NCBI RefSeq assembly: GCF_003576645.1
Contig: NC_044922.1
Coordinates: forward strand, 15,491,274-15,555,273
Origin: Ipomoea triloba
Taxonomy: Eukaryota > Streptophyta > Magnoliopsida > Solanales > Convolvulaceae
Direction of reading: 5' to 3'
DNA: 64,000 bases
Below the pieces are notes generated by a model. That model worked only from the letters and a program-made list of their open reading frames with translations, made no database searches and was not told where the DNA came from. How positions within the stretch are numbered: the first letter of the stretch is position 1; the number at the start of each line of letters is the position of its first letter. Below are positions 1 to 12,466 of this stretch, piece after piece. The translations under genes and the position numbers were made by a program.

Positions 1-446
1 CACACTGATTACATATATATACATCTAAGGATGGAGACAAATGGGGACACTTTTCCTGAAAAAAATACACTAACTACACCCCTGGAAACACTCCAGGAAA
101 CACTCCAGATTTTGCTCCATAATATTTCACAGGATCCAAAAGGATAAGGTTAATTGTGAGGAATCATATTAATAACAAATGCTTATGTCTCTCAAGGACA
201 AAGAGAGGAATCATTTTCTCCCTCCCACTCCAAGTCCCAGATGTAAGGACAAAATACTGGATCCTAAATCAATGTTTTTCAAAATTGGGGTATCAAAATA
301 ATCTCAATTATCCGAAAATATCTTTTATTAACACCATCAGATAAAACAAAAAGCCGGCCGAAAAATACTTAGTAGCAAAATTTAGTAGGCATAAGGGGGA
401 AGAAAGAAAACAGTACATACTTTTACGCCCCCGTTCCTTCCTCTTC
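1..446. other. Intergenic, downstream of the RRP41-like gene
   Basis: No gene is supported here. The part next to 447 should hold the 3' UTR and polyadenylation site of the minus-strand exosome gene. The rest is ordinary AT-rich DNA with only short chance reading frames. Confidence 0.5.
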
Positions 447-3400
447 CTATTCCTTGGAGTCGGAAACAACACTTTTCAAACAAGCTCTCATGTTATTCCC
501 CAGTTTCGAACAAGCATCAATACACAGCTCCATTGCCTGCACAGGAATCAATATAGTCACGTTTTGTACAGTGATTGCTTATTACTAGCTTATACAATTT
601 CAGCACCAAGGAAAGTATGCAAAACACATCATTTAGGCAACACAAACTGCATCAAAGTCACATACTTCATTAATCTTTGGCGTGGACCACTCTCCGGTGA
701 TAGTCAACTGGGTGACCTCCTTACGCAAAGCCATACATGCTATCATTAAGCTGCCATCTTGGAAGCTTTCCTCTTCTGATATGGGGTCTATGATGAGGTT
801 CTTCCCCACACATGACTATAATACCACAACAAGAAAAGGGAAAACAATGATTCTGAATAATTTAGCTTTGAGGAGAGATTTTTATAAACTCTCTTCACAG
901 ATTTGTTCTCCAACAAGTAATAGAGTGGAATGCCATATTACAATATCCAAAAGAGAAAAAGAACAACTATCTTGATATGTGTATGGATGCATACCACAGA
1001 AACTGCTGCCACCAAATCATACAACAAAATCCCTGCATCTGCTAGAGCTAGACTAGCACATGATATAATTACAGGAAGATCACCTGCAAGTAAAACATAC
1101 AAGGTCTTAAAACATTGGTGCGCTTTCACAGAAGTTTAGCATACCTTACCTCTGAGAAGTAATGAGAAGTGCTTCTAACTTTTAGGTAACTTAACCTAAT
1201 TCAAATTAGGTAACCATCTATCATAATGAAATTATGGTTGAATACTTGACTTGATTAAAACAGCTCTAAACAACAGTAAAATAAAAGCCCAGTATAATTA
1301 TTGTGTTGATAACTCTGCATAAAATTCAAGCCAATACCCTACATATAATATGCAATAGGCTAGTAGCTTCTCGCAACAAAAAATAATACATAAAATATTA
1401 TAACTTACTGCCACCAGATTCCAAAACCAAAGCAAAAACATCTACAGTGGTCTTTGGAAATGAATCTAGAATTATGGCACCCTCCAAAGCTTTATGCAGC
1501 ATTGAGGAGAGCTCCTTATTCTCTGACATCTACAATAGAAGAAGAAAAAAAACCCCTTCAATCTCCACTAGAGACAATTACTAGAAAAAGTTAGACACAG
1601 AAAAGAATCAATAAGAGCAGTGTTACAGAAAAAACTCTGTCCTCAATCATACCTGCCCACGAACAGGAGTGGCAAAAGTTGTATAAGTAACATTACAATT
1701 CAACCGGCCTGTATCACTGTACATCATTGCTTTCTTACTCTCCCTTGGCCCAAACCTAAACCAAAGGTGAACCTGATTAATTGCACTATCTTAAAGACAT
1801 TGAAGCAATGGAAAAATACAGTCTTCTAGATGTTCTTTTCTGATATCTCCTTGATTAGTTGCTTTTATTTGCAGAAGTTTTCATGCTTCTATTCACTGCC
1901 TTCTTCATTTACATTAAAAGAAAATTTTCTATCACAAATTAGCACATTACAGGTATATGTTCTACTATAAACCAATGTGTTAAATCCCTCTAATGTCCTG
2001 CAATTAATATGAAATAATTTGGAATTCACCTGATCTTTGACACAATTCAACAACATAAGCACTTTTAAAAATTTTAAGATTCCTTGATGGAAGATACAAT
2101 TATTGGAGCATGAATGGGAAAATAAAAGATATTGGTGTAGAAGTAGTGAAAAACAACAACAACAAAAAAAATCATTGGTGATTTTCTTTATTTCTTCCAA
2201 CTCTACCCAATTCAAGACAAAAGAAAACTGTAGTTAGACATAAAATAGCAAGCACAGGCACAGAATAACACATGTGTGGACAGTAGATAAAGAATAAAAA
2301 TAATTAAACACTCACACTGAAACAATGACCTTAGTATTTCCAAATTCAGCATAAGCAGATCCTGATGCTGCTTTCACTGCACCAGTGTTTAGCACTGCAA
2401 ACTCCAATCAATTATACTTGTAAATTAGTAATAAAAAAGTGCAAGAAGTAATTTTTGAATATTGTAAAACTTCCCAGTCTGTGAGAGTAGATTGCTCATT
2501 GCTGTTAAAACAAAACAAGGACATAAGGGTGAAGGAACAACTTAAGATGCAAAAATTAGTAGGCAAGCTTCTGGGTGCTTAGAATTTCATAATAATATAA
2601 AGAATAGAAGTGGAAAAGTGTTAGTCAAACTTTGAAGTTTCACAGTAAATTGTTTTGGTGAGGAAATCCTTATGCCACATGTTCAATATCATGTTTTCAC
2701 TATTGATAACTGTTCCCCAAAACCCAGAGTCCCAGGGATTGCTTCACCATCCACATGTAATCCTCTTTTCATAAAGGCATTTTTTGTTCATAAAATAATT
2801 TCATTTGATGTAATGGTGCTATATAGATGTACATTGTACTGGATAACAATAACAAACTCCATGGCAAGTTAATATGGTGTTAATGTGTTATTGGGTGAAG
2901 TTCAAATAGTGTGTTTCCCAATTACTAACTATCAAGTGATTAACCAAATGAAGTATTAAAACTAAAAGATTCCATGATAAATATGTTCATTTAAATGATG
3001 AATGCTAAAGGATATAGTTGAGAAAACCAACGCAAACTCAACTTAACAACTGGTAATACTAAAATTTCATGAAACTGAAGCACAATAGTGAGTTCTATTA
3101 GCTTGGTGAAGTATGTATACCGGCATTTCAAAAAACAGGGAAATTAACACGCGATTGCATACATTAGAGCTCAGCCGTAACTCGTAAGTGCTGCTAAAAA
3201 CTGGAACTACTAAAATTTCAAGGAATCGAGTGAACGATGACGTGATTGCAGACATTCGAGCTCAATAAGACAATAAAACCACTGATCATAATTTCAAAAA
3301 GGATTAAGAAAAGCGAAATGCGAGAGAGAGAGATGGCGAGAGTACATGCATCGCGACACCTGTAGAAGTGGCGGCCGTCGGGGCGCACCCAATCGTCGCC

Positions 3401-3481
3401 GGTGAGAGCGGACGGTTTCTTCACCCTCTGCGATGGAAACGGAGAATACGTCGCCGGTGTCGTCCCTGATTTTCCGGCCAT
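447..3481 (-). CDS. RRP41L: Exosome complex component RRP41-like (MTR3-type RNase PH protein)
   Basis: Non-catalytic RNase PH-fold subunit expected in the core ring of the RNA exosome, which supports 3'-5' decay and processing of RNA in nucleus and cytoplasm. Exons read on the minus strand: 3360-3481 (start, MAGKSGTT), 2316-2394, 1653-1755, 1409-1529, 995-1083, 666-815, 447-536 (ending SVVSDSKE, stop at 447-449). Diagnostic stretches are WVRPDGRHF, SAYAEFGNTKVIVSV, FGPRESKKAMMYSD, LPVIISCASLALADAG and TQLTITGEWSTPK, which match the plant RRP41-like family as I recall it. All junctions are GT-AG and in phase except exon 1 to exon 2: exon 1 ends after two codon bases and exon 2 begins with two. 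The family has a short CRPA segment here, so a micro-exon of about 14 nt is probably missing from my model; adding 14 nt gives 255 aa, the usual length. The family call is firm; the exon 1-2 link is unresolved. Confidence 0.9.
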
Positions 3482-4694
3482 CCGCGCGCCTCGTAATGAA
3501 AGCTTATTGGTTGGTCGAATGCAGCGTGCTCCGAAGCTCTCTGCGTGGGTTTCAACCGCGGGGGCTGTGATTTCCTCAAAACTTCATTGCTAACCTCTGT
3601 TTTTCCAGGTTTATATTGGGTGAAAGATGGGCCTGGGCTCACTGGTTAATATCGTATTGGATTTGTGGTCTTAAAATAGACTTTTGGGCCCAATCTCGTG
3701 GGGATGGGCTTGGGCTTACAAACTTCAAACTTTGATGGGGAAAATTGCGAAAAAATTATACTTTTTGTCTCTAAGTTATCATTGGCGTTGCACTTTTCGT
3801 TCATTTACTAACAAAATATTAGGGATGACAAGTGAACACAAGAAGTTAGCTTAGGGACAAAAAGTGTAACGTTAATGATAGCTTGGGGCGAAAAGTGAGC
3901 AAGACCAACAATTAGGAACGAAAAGTGTAATTTTCTCGAAAATTGTCAAATAGACCTCTAAACTTTATACGAAGAGTCAATTAGATCCATAAACTTTAAA
4001 AAGTTGCAATTAAACTTATATGTTATTTTCGTGCATCTAAGCCCAAAAATATGTTATTGATATGTTATAGTTAGTTACTATAAGGCTCCAGTTAGCTCTG
4101 GCGACACTCCAGCGGTGACTAACGAATAGTCGTCGGTTGCCTTTAAAAAAGGTAACCAAAAGGTTGCCTTATCCAGTGAAAAAGGCGAGTGGTCACCTTC
4201 TTTAGCAGAAGAATGTGACCAACACTAGTTTCCTTCTTTTGGATAAGGCAACTAGCATTGGTTGCCTTCTTGGCTTCTCCAGCAACAGAAGGTGACTTGT
4301 TCGCCTTCTTTAAAGGAAACTGACGAGTCAGTCATTGGTTATCGAAGCTAGTTAGTTTCTTCGAAATTCTACTGACCAATTGAACACTAACTCTAAGTCG
4401 CATTCCAAAATAATGCAATGAAACACCCTATTATACCATGTAAACTATATCCCTATTTTCATGCAATAAACCTAGCTAATTTTGAATTTTACCACTTCAA
4501 TAGAGTTAGGGTTGGATTGAGTCTTTAATTTGTGCAAGTAAAATAACAAAACTATTAAAAATTGTACTAATACTTCTATTTGTATGAATCCACTAAATTG
4601 AAAACGTTAAGCTGAAATGTCAACTAAGTTTCAAATTCAATACAAAATTGTAAAATGGAAAATAATTTGACCAAAATTTTAGGAGACACATTGA
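3482..4694. other. Upstream region of the RRP41-like gene with decayed repeats
   Basis: The part just right of 3481 is the 5' UTR and promoter of the minus-strand exosome gene; I see no clear TATA box. From about 3740 to 3950 there are imperfect inverted segments (tactttttgtctctaag against a later copy in reverse), the look of an old foldback element. Imperfect repeats of a GGTTGCCTT motif lie at about 4130-4330. No coding potential. Confidence 0.4.
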
Positions 4695-4998
4695 GGGTGT
4701 GTTTGGTTCGCACATGGGAATCGGAATCTGAATGGGTATCAAATACTTGGTAAGGGTAATGGGTTTTGGTGAAAGTATTTAGCATGTTTGGTAGTTGGGT
4801 GGAATGGGAATGAATATTAATAGTTGGGGAAGAAATGAAGAAGTGAAATGAAACCCTTATCTAATAAGGGTATGGGTTTTCCCATTAATGGGGTATTTCA
4901 AACCCATAGTAGCATTCTCAAAACCTATCAACCAAACACTAGCAATCACTTTCATACCCATTCCCTATACCAAAACCCCCCAACCAAACACACCCTGA
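4692..4998. mobile_element. MITE, Tourist-like, TSD TGA
   Basis: A 301-bp element (4695-4995) with terminal inverted repeats GGGTGTGTTTGG / CCAAACACACCC, flanked by the trinucleotide TGA on both sides. Three-base target duplications and this TIR are typical of PIF/Harbinger-derived MITEs. A diverged relative lies at 13715-14112: both share the internal phrase GGTGAAAGTATTT followed by GCATGTTTGGTAGT. Confidence 0.75.
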
Positions 4999-5037
4999 AT
5001 ATTGTCTTATTTTATTATTTTATGATATGATACCTTT

Positions 5038-5140
5038 ACACATGGAAGGATGATACAATACTTTGACATCATAGATATATTCTTTTCATGGGAATCGAAC
5101 CTACGACTATTGAATGCTAAAGCCAACCTCTATGAGCAAA
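5038..5140 (-). mobile_element. tRNA-related SINE fragment
   Basis: Read on the minus strand, GGTTCGATTCCC is a good Pol III B box, preceded at a suitable distance by TGGCTTTAGCA, which resembles an A box. No tRNA cloverleaf can be folded, so this is a SINE-like remnant rather than a tRNA gene. It lies just downstream of the receptor kinase stop codon. Confidence 0.4.
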
Positions 5141-5167
5141 ACAATGTGTTTATTTGCCTCTATGAGG

Positions 5168-8100
5168 TTACCTGTTTAGCATATTGAAGGATTCAAACCT
5201 GGGTTCAGTTAAGTCCACAACCTCATCATCTTCTTGAGAATGCCAACTCCTTGCACTAGAAGTGAGAAGAATCATTCTTTCTGCACACTTAGAGAAATCT
5301 ACAGCATCAACTTTCTCAGTGATTTGACCATAGTGATCATGGCTGCTGCAAGGTGGCTCAATATGGGATGTGATTTGCTTTATCTCCTCAGCTTCCATTC
5401 TTCCATCATTTCCAACATCATGGATGAATGAGCTCTGTGAAGTATACAAATAAACAAGATGGGAGGATGGTGTTGTGATAAATGAGAAAAAGCATTTGAA
5501 AATCCCTAACCTTAAAAGTAAGTGAAACTTGGGATTTCAGTGAGTCACAAAACCAAGAAAATTTTAGTAGTGTAGACATGGTCGGGAAATGTTGAGAGAA
5601 ACAGGATCAAGATATCAATAACAGAAACAAAAAATGAAAAAGTTTGAGAGCCTACCTAACCTCTCTCTTGTATAATACTATAATAGTCCACAAACCACAC
5701 AAGAGAAATAAATCGCATTAAGAAGATATAGCTAGATTATGTGCGACGGTGCTCATGTGTAATTGCCAACAAGGTAAACTACACTAGGAAACCATGTGCG
5801 ACGCGTACGTGTTAACAAGAATTGAACAAATGATCTTCTGGTACAAGAATCACGATGCACCCACCCACTCACTCGACTACCCCTTTCAGACATTCTGTTC
5901 ATGCGAAGAGGTGAACAAAAAATTAAATTTTTTTCAATTTTTCTAACGACCATCCAATTAGGGTAACTGGCAGACGATCAAACTGATCAAATTTGTCCAC
6001 CATCAAAAGAAGTAGTGGCCGAAAACCACAAACTGTCAAATTTCCAACCACTTTTGAGCGGTCAGAAATTCTAGGATTTCTAGTTGTGAGATATAAGAAT
6101 TCAAACCTTAAAGCTATTTCCCAGAAAATTCTTCCTCTTGGATTTTTGATGTGGTGCAATAGTTGAGAGAAGCTGAACAATCTCACTCATGCTTGGCCTA
6201 GAATGAGGATCCAAGAGCAGGCACTCTCTTGCCAAGAATGCCATAACCTGCATCTCATCTTCCTCAAACTCCCCTTGCAAATTTGGGTCTGCAAAACCTG
6301 AACTCACTTGCTGACTATCTTGCAAATGAGGTGCTACCTGTAATTTCATGAAAACCCAGAGATCATCACTTCTGCTAAACAGTGAAAGCCAAATCCCAGT
6401 TGCCTAGGATCAGTAAATGGGAAAGAATGATAGTATAGAAACTGGTTTGCCCAACACCATCAGACCACATAGTGTTGCCATATGGTGGGATGCCAATCTT
6501 AGTCCGAATTGAAATTGATTAGTTAATCAGATTAGTCTGAAAAAATTACAAGGTCAAAAAGTCCAAAATCTATAAGTCTAATAGTTAGAACGAACTAACC
6601 CGAAATTTAATGAGCTAACTTGATAGCCCAAACCATTTAAAACTATTCTCTTTGTTTCACAGGTGATTTGAAACAAAATATACTGGAAATTTATATGTAC
6701 TCATCTTTAATAATTTTTATTAAATTTGTAAATAAAAATTGTAATAAATTATTACAAAATAAAATATTTTTATGAAAATAAATAATGAAAAATAAAAAAA
6801 TATTATAATTATTATATTATAGTGTAAATATATTAATTATTTTTAGTCGAAATTTGAAAATGGAAGTTTAAATTAATTGAATGATGTATATAATAAGTTT
6901 ATATTTATTAATGTAAATGCGCTAGTTTATTAAAATTGAAAGTTTAGAATGTTAATTTGAAAATGTCAAAAATTTTAGTTGAACTCGTTCAATAAACCCG
7001 ACAACCCAATGTTTTAGGGTTAGGGCTAAGAATGTTAAACTCGACAAAAAAAATCCATTAGTCCAAACTAATAAATCTGACGGTCCGATAAGACTAGCTC
7101 GAAACTAAACGGGCTGGCCAAATAGATATCCCTACTCAAAAGTGAAAGAAATGGATGGATTTTCTGTACCCATATCACAAGGCTCTCCTCTCTTTTGTCT
7201 GCTGATTTCTGAATGGGCGGCCGACCGGTAATCAGTTCAAGAAGTACAACGCCAAAACTGAAGACATCAGACTTCAAAGAGGCTCTTTCGCCAATCGCAT
7301 ACTCTGGTGCAATATAACCGAAGGTCCCATGCATTCTAGCTGGAGAACTGGGACAGCTGAGCACTCCATCATTTTGCAGGCATTTAGCCATGCCAAGGTC
7401 AGTAATCTGTACATAATATCCAAACAGATAAGCCCTAAAAGGGAGTTATATATATGATAAGTCTCAAAATGCAGGTATCTTCCCATTCTAATCACCTTGG
7501 CTCTCCAATTCCCATCCAGTAAAATATTTGTGGACTTGACATCCCGGTGCAAAATCCTTGGCGCTGCCGCCTCGTGTAGATACTCCAGCCCCCGAGCAGC
7601 TCCAAGGGCGATTGCAACCCGAGCATTCCACTCCAAACGTCTCCCCGAAGCTCCATCCAGGCAGTCTCGTAGACTTCCATTAGGCATGTACTCGAATACA
7701 AGCAGCCTGAGAGAGCGTTTCCCGTGGCGTTCTGAGCAGTAGCCCAGCAATGGCACCACATGACAGTGATGCAGCCTTGATATCAGTTCTATCTGAGCAA
7801 GAACAAACAAAACTTATTGGCTAACACTGCACAGAAACATTATATTGTTGTCGTTTTAACCTCAGACTCGTACCTCTGACAAGAACGAGGATTCTCTGTC
7901 CGGTTCTCCCTCCTCGCCTTTTATTTTCTTAACTGCAACAGCTCTTCCATCCTTCAGCTCGCCCCGGTAAACGCAGCTGCTCCCTCCAACTCCAATCAGA
8001 TTGGAACACGAGAACTTACCCGTTGCAGTCTCTAGTTCGAGGTATGAAAACCGCGTGATTGTTCCATATGATGTTCCCACTTTGCTTCTGAACAGCCTTG

Positions 8101-9230
8101 GAACACTAAACAGACAACCTGCAAATTAAGGTTACAATAGATACCTGTGTTAAGATTCCCGCATTGAAAATATAAGTTAGACTAACTAATTTATTGGATT
8201 CAGTCTTTTAGTATGGTTTGATCCATGTGCATTATTCCAGTGGCTCAAGAAGAAGATAGCACTACCAAAACTCGTTTCTTGTTCGGACGAAAACTTAGGG
8301 GGATCGATGGAGTATTTATTCCTTCGGTGGATATAGAACAACATCAGAGCAACAGAAGCAAGAGTTGCAAGAACGGAACAAAGCAAGAGGGCAACGAAAA
8401 CGCCTTTGCTGAAAATCCACTTATTTGGAGAGTGCATTTCACTCACAGCCCCTAAAAAGCAGCAATGAAACACTGCATAAGCAATTCAAGAATTCATTCC
8501 ATTCTGCCCTCAACTTCGTCAAATCAAACGAGCCAAATACCATAACGGCAAGTGCAGGAAGTGAAACAGCCAACATCGTTACGTTCATCAGCAGCGACTA
8601 AAGGCAAGCGGTCTGCAGGACATACACACATCCATCTGCTTTCACTAAACCCTTCTGCATATGCCAATAAGAACAAATCTTTAGGCCATATGCCTTTATA
8701 AGGCCATTGGTTAGACTAGCTAATTGATTGGATTCAGTCTTTTAGTGTGGTTTTCAGGGGAGGGTCCATGCCAATTTCAAGTGGTCAACCGCAATCTTAG
8801 ATTATAACATATATAAACTAACACAAAATTTTGGGGCAAACAGAAGTTGCAGAGTTGTTTCATTAACGAGATCAAGAGGCATACCGAGATTGCAATCACA
8901 GGACGAAGAACAATTGGCAGGGATCATACGTCTCGAATCATTGAAACAGGCGCATTCCCACTTATTTGTCTCGGATGGATTATAAGGCCCCTCTGAGTCA
9001 GAGAAGTAAGTAAATAAAACAATGTTCTGTACAGTCACACAAAACAACAGAATATCCACATCTAAAATAAACTAAAGAGATCAAACCTGAACACCAAACA
9101 TACACAGGACTAAAGAAAACAGTGACAAGTCATAGAAGTAAACAAGATCGAAGCACTAACCACCACGAATTTGCAGTGTCCATGCTGCACAGATCAGGAA
9201 AACGAGGACATTTGGCATGGAAAACCTCAT
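5168..9230 (-). CDS. NCRK: Receptor-like serine/threonine kinase, NCRK type
   Basis: Membrane receptor kinase. Eight exons on the minus strand join in frame to 546 aa: 9161-9230, 8885-8992, 8266-8451, 7874-8118, 7496-7792, 7170-7406, 6107-6337, 5168-5434 (stop 5168-5170). Residues 1-23 form a signal peptide (MRFSMPNVLVFLICAAWTLQ). A short Cys-rich ectodomain follows (WECACF, NCSSSCDC), then a transmembrane helix at about 72-95 (VFVALLLCSVLATLASVAL) and basic HRRNK. The kinase domain has the glycine loop IGVGGSSCVYRG, lysine AVKKI, HRDVKSTNILLD, DLG in place of DFG (ITDLGMAK) and GYIAPEY. The C-terminal tail ends with VDLTEPRFESF, a stretch I associate with NCRK proteins. NCRK of Arabidopsis (about 565 aa) is known as a ROP-GTPase-interacting kinase. 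The start codon is the only one giving a signal peptide that splices in phase. Confidence 0.93.
5690..5890 (-). mobile_element. SINE copy, family also at 34.1 and 54.1 kb
   Basis: This stretch, in the last intron of the receptor kinase gene, shares its order of motifs (CAAACCACACAAGAGA, ATGTGCGACG, a TGGTACAAGAATCA-like segment, then CACCCACC) with 34020-34215 and 54050-54185. On the minus strand the family begins with a tRNA-like leader. This copy is the most diverged. Confidence 0.45.
6350..7130. other. AT-rich intron of the NCRK-type gene
   Basis: Most of the intron between exons 6 and 7 of the receptor kinase (6338-7169). It is strongly AT-rich with no reading frame or repeat that I can define. 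Confidence 0.5.
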
Positions 9231-10363
9231 CTGTCGTATCGCAACCACTTCTTAAATTAGGCAGAAGAGAGGAAGCAATGCATATTTTATTTTATAGTAA
9301 CTAAAAGTAACTCAAACTGTCAAAGAATGGGTAGGAATTATGGCATGTTTGGCCAACAAATCCATCTATGTCCCAACTTCTTTACTACTCATACAACAAT
9401 CCAATCAACCCACAGATCAAATATACATATCTGCCATTTTCTTCCAAAGTTTCATTCAATGTACAACTAGGGGAGATGCAGATGCTTATACTTAGCTTCT
9501 AAACCTTAGATGCATTGTTTACAGAAACAGTCAAACAGACTCAGTGTAATAGTCAATTCTTCTAAAACAAAAACCCATACCATCAAGGGGTCAGATTGTT
9601 GACTAGGTAACCACATGATTACAAGTTCAACTCCCAGCAGGAACGGCTTATTGGCTTTCTTGTTTTGAGCCGGTAAGTTATGAACAACCTCAGCTGGTTT
9701 ACCTCCCTGTGGTCTTTTGATGATTAAGATCATAAGGCAGGGTTTATCCTGTGCAAATCCTCGAGTAGGTAGTGGCTATGAACTTCCCTCGTCACTCAAA
9801 AAAACAAAAAAAAAAATCTCGTACCAACAAACCTCAAAGTCTAAGCACTGAGAACATGCCCAGATTTGCCTATAAGCAGATATGTCAAGTTGAGTGTAGA
9901 AGGAAGGCTAAAAATGAAATGCAGACAACAGACAAGGCAGCTAACAGAAAATGATGAGAAAAAAAAAAGCAGATTTGTTTTAAAATGTGTAGTAATAAGT
10001 GGAAAGGTCCACCAATGAAACTTTGTGAAAGCAAACCAATCAAGCATCAAAGTAGAGAGTAATCCAATAAAATAACGCATTAAAATATTCCCTGCTTCAT
10101 TCATGCCAAGAATATTATTATTATGATCAACATATATATTCAATGAAACAGACAAAGTGCTTCTTCATTATGATCAAGATTAGAAGAAAGAACGTTTCTG
10201 GAATAAACTAAAGATTTACTGATATATATAATAACTAAGGGTGATGAGATAGATACTGACATCTATTTAGCTTGATGATACTGTGAGCCCAATCTATGTA
10301 CTCACCTCCTCCTCTTGCTCTTGCTACTCTCGACTTTGAGGATGTTTGCTCCCAAATCACTTG

Positions 10364-10364
<1 letters not shown>
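9231..10364. other. Upstream region of the NCRK-type gene
   Basis: 5' UTR and promoter of the minus-strand receptor kinase are expected immediately right of 9230; no clear TATA box was found. Apart from the SINE at about 9575-9815, no structure was found. Confidence 0.4.
9575..9815 (+). mobile_element. SINE with poly(A) tail
   Basis: A plus-strand unit of about 240 bp. It opens with a tRNA-like part containing ACAAGTTCAACTCCC (B-box-like), continues with a non-tRNA body (TGGTTTACCTCCCTGTGG, CTCGAGTAGGTAGTGGCT) and ends in an A-rich tail at about 9797-9815. This is the usual architecture of a plant tRNA-derived SINE. I could not define the target duplication. Confidence 0.55.
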
Positions 10365-10403
<39 letters not shown>

Positions 10404-10404
10404 T
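10365..10404. repeat. Microsatellite (ATT)n
   Basis: About 13 uninterrupted ATT/TTA units in the NCRK-MOM1 intergenic region. Confidence 0.95.
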
Positions 10405-11336
10405 TCTACTGTGGACTTGAGGATGTTTGCTCCGGAAGGATTTACATTTTTTTTTTGTAACACGAAAACTGACCGTCAGTATTCATAGTATGCACTCGGT
10501 AAACTTCTAGTCGAGGATTTCATTGAGATAAACTAGGATAGGCTACGGCCAATAACTCTCTCTTGAGAATTAAACATATATAAAGTCAAACACCGAGTTA
10601 GTTAAAGTTTGGCCAGAAATTGAGTTGCATTATTGTCTTTAGGAAAAACCCCACGCTTGTTTTGTGTCGGCAACAGAGAAATTGGAAACGGGTAAAGGAA
10701 AAAGGTGTCATCAATCCATCATGCACATAACTCTAACTGGTCATCTCATAAATTATTCTCATTTGTCATTTCATCAACTAATATAATTGTCTTTTCTTGT
10801 TATTTTTTTAAAAGGAAAAATATATTGAAATAAGGTTGGGTTGATTTTATTCTATTCACAATGACATGCACTTACAATCTCTATTCCCTTACTTTTATTA
10901 TGTGACAATCATTGATAAGTTACATTCATTTTGTGCGCCCCAAATAAAATGTCTACATCAAAAGTTTAAATGAGGGAGTAAGTAAAATACTATGTGTATT
11001 CTTAACATTTACTCTCCATGCAAAATCTTGGGTAGACACTTACATTAGGACCCGCATGAAAAAATTAGCTTATCAGTTCTCGCCACATCTGAGAGTAAAA
11101 TTTAAAAAGTGAGATTTGAGAATACATGTAGTAGAACTCAGTGAGTAAAGTTGAAAGTAGAATTAGGAAATCCAAGTAACATTTTCCATTCACAATCATA
11201 GTCATTATTTAACAAAGAGCCATAAATTTCTTCTCTTTTTTCCCCCCTTTTTTATACCTGAATCGGCGAATAGCACAAATTTTAATTTATTCATAACAAA
11301 TTCATATCATAATCACGTGGGGAAATTTTAGAGCAT

Positions 11337-11504
11337 CCATAGTGGTGATTTTTTTCATAATTTTTTATGGTGATAGTACTTACATGGAGGTGAGAAAAGA
11401 AAGAAAGAAAGGGCAAGAGTCCATAGTGGTGATTTTTTTCACAATTTTTTATGGTAATAGTACTTACATGGAGGTGAGAAAGGAAAAAAAGAGAGGGCAA
11501 GAGT
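11337..11504. repeat. Tandem repeat, 84-bp unit, two copies
   Basis: CCATAGTGGTGATTTTTTTC begins at 11337 and again at 11421. The second copy repeats the whole unit (AATTTTTTATGGT, TAGTACTTACATGGAGGTGAG, GGGCAAGAGT) with few changes. The open frames on both strands across this block are a by-product of the duplication. Confidence 0.85.
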
Positions 11505-11562
11505 TTTGTCTCCCAGCAAGCGCATTCCGTACTGCTAAGACTATTTTATTTTTCAATCAACT

Positions 11563-11857
11563 TTAGGCCCTGTTTGGTAAATAATAAACCTATCAGCCAA
11601 TTTTGACTTATTTGACCACTATTAATTATTTGGTTAATAAGTTTTTTGTAACTCTAAAATGCTAAAATTCAAAAGGCTACTCAAAGCAGTCTTTTCAATT
11701 AGTTTTTTGAGAAAAGAAATTATACCAAACATCTATCAACTAACAGCTAATTTATCAAACATCTTTCTACAATCAGCTAATGTTATCAACAAATCATACC
11801 TTCTAACCCAAACAGTCAACCCAATCAGTTAACAACCATTTACCAAACAGTGCCTTA
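11563..11857. mobile_element. Tourist-like MITE, TSD TTA
   Basis: Terminal inverted repeats GGCCCTGTTTGGTAAAT and (reverse) ATTTACCAAACAGTGCC, flanked on both sides by TTA. Size is 289 bp plus duplications. It lies between NCRK and MOM1. Confidence 0.85.
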
Positions 11858-12466
11858 ATGTTTCTTTTCCTCTTTTTTATCTTCCCTCCCGAATTTTCTT
11901 TCATAATCACACTATTTTCAATCAGTTACCGAAAAACTAAATGTCCTCATAACAACATCAAAAATATTTTATTGCATGGGACAAATCATTGTGTTTAGTG
12001 ATAGGCTAAACAGCCTAAACTCTAAACAACCTATATATATATTATCGATTATTCAATGACCACTGTTTTTTAACATCCATAACTGACTAATAGCCAATTC
12101 ACCAAATAACCAAAATTTTTTAAAAACTATATCAGCATTTTACTTTTCCGCTACTACATAAAGGAAAGGAATAGCGATTACTTAAATAGTTATAAACTAA
12201 AGAGAAAGCGATGGTATAAGAACGGTGAGAATATTAGAGCATTCACCGGTACTACGAAAGGATAGATTTTACATATACCTGCAGCACTTGATTCACCAAA
12301 AGAGAAAAGAAAAAAAGAATTGTAGAACTGTAGTTAGTCCACAGGGCATCTTCACACCGCAGGCAGGCTTTACCAAAAAAGCGCAGAACTCCATGTCATC
12401 AGCACGAGCACCAACCAGCGAGCCAAAACATTGCACTGAGAAGAGATCACGCTACAAATAAATAGG

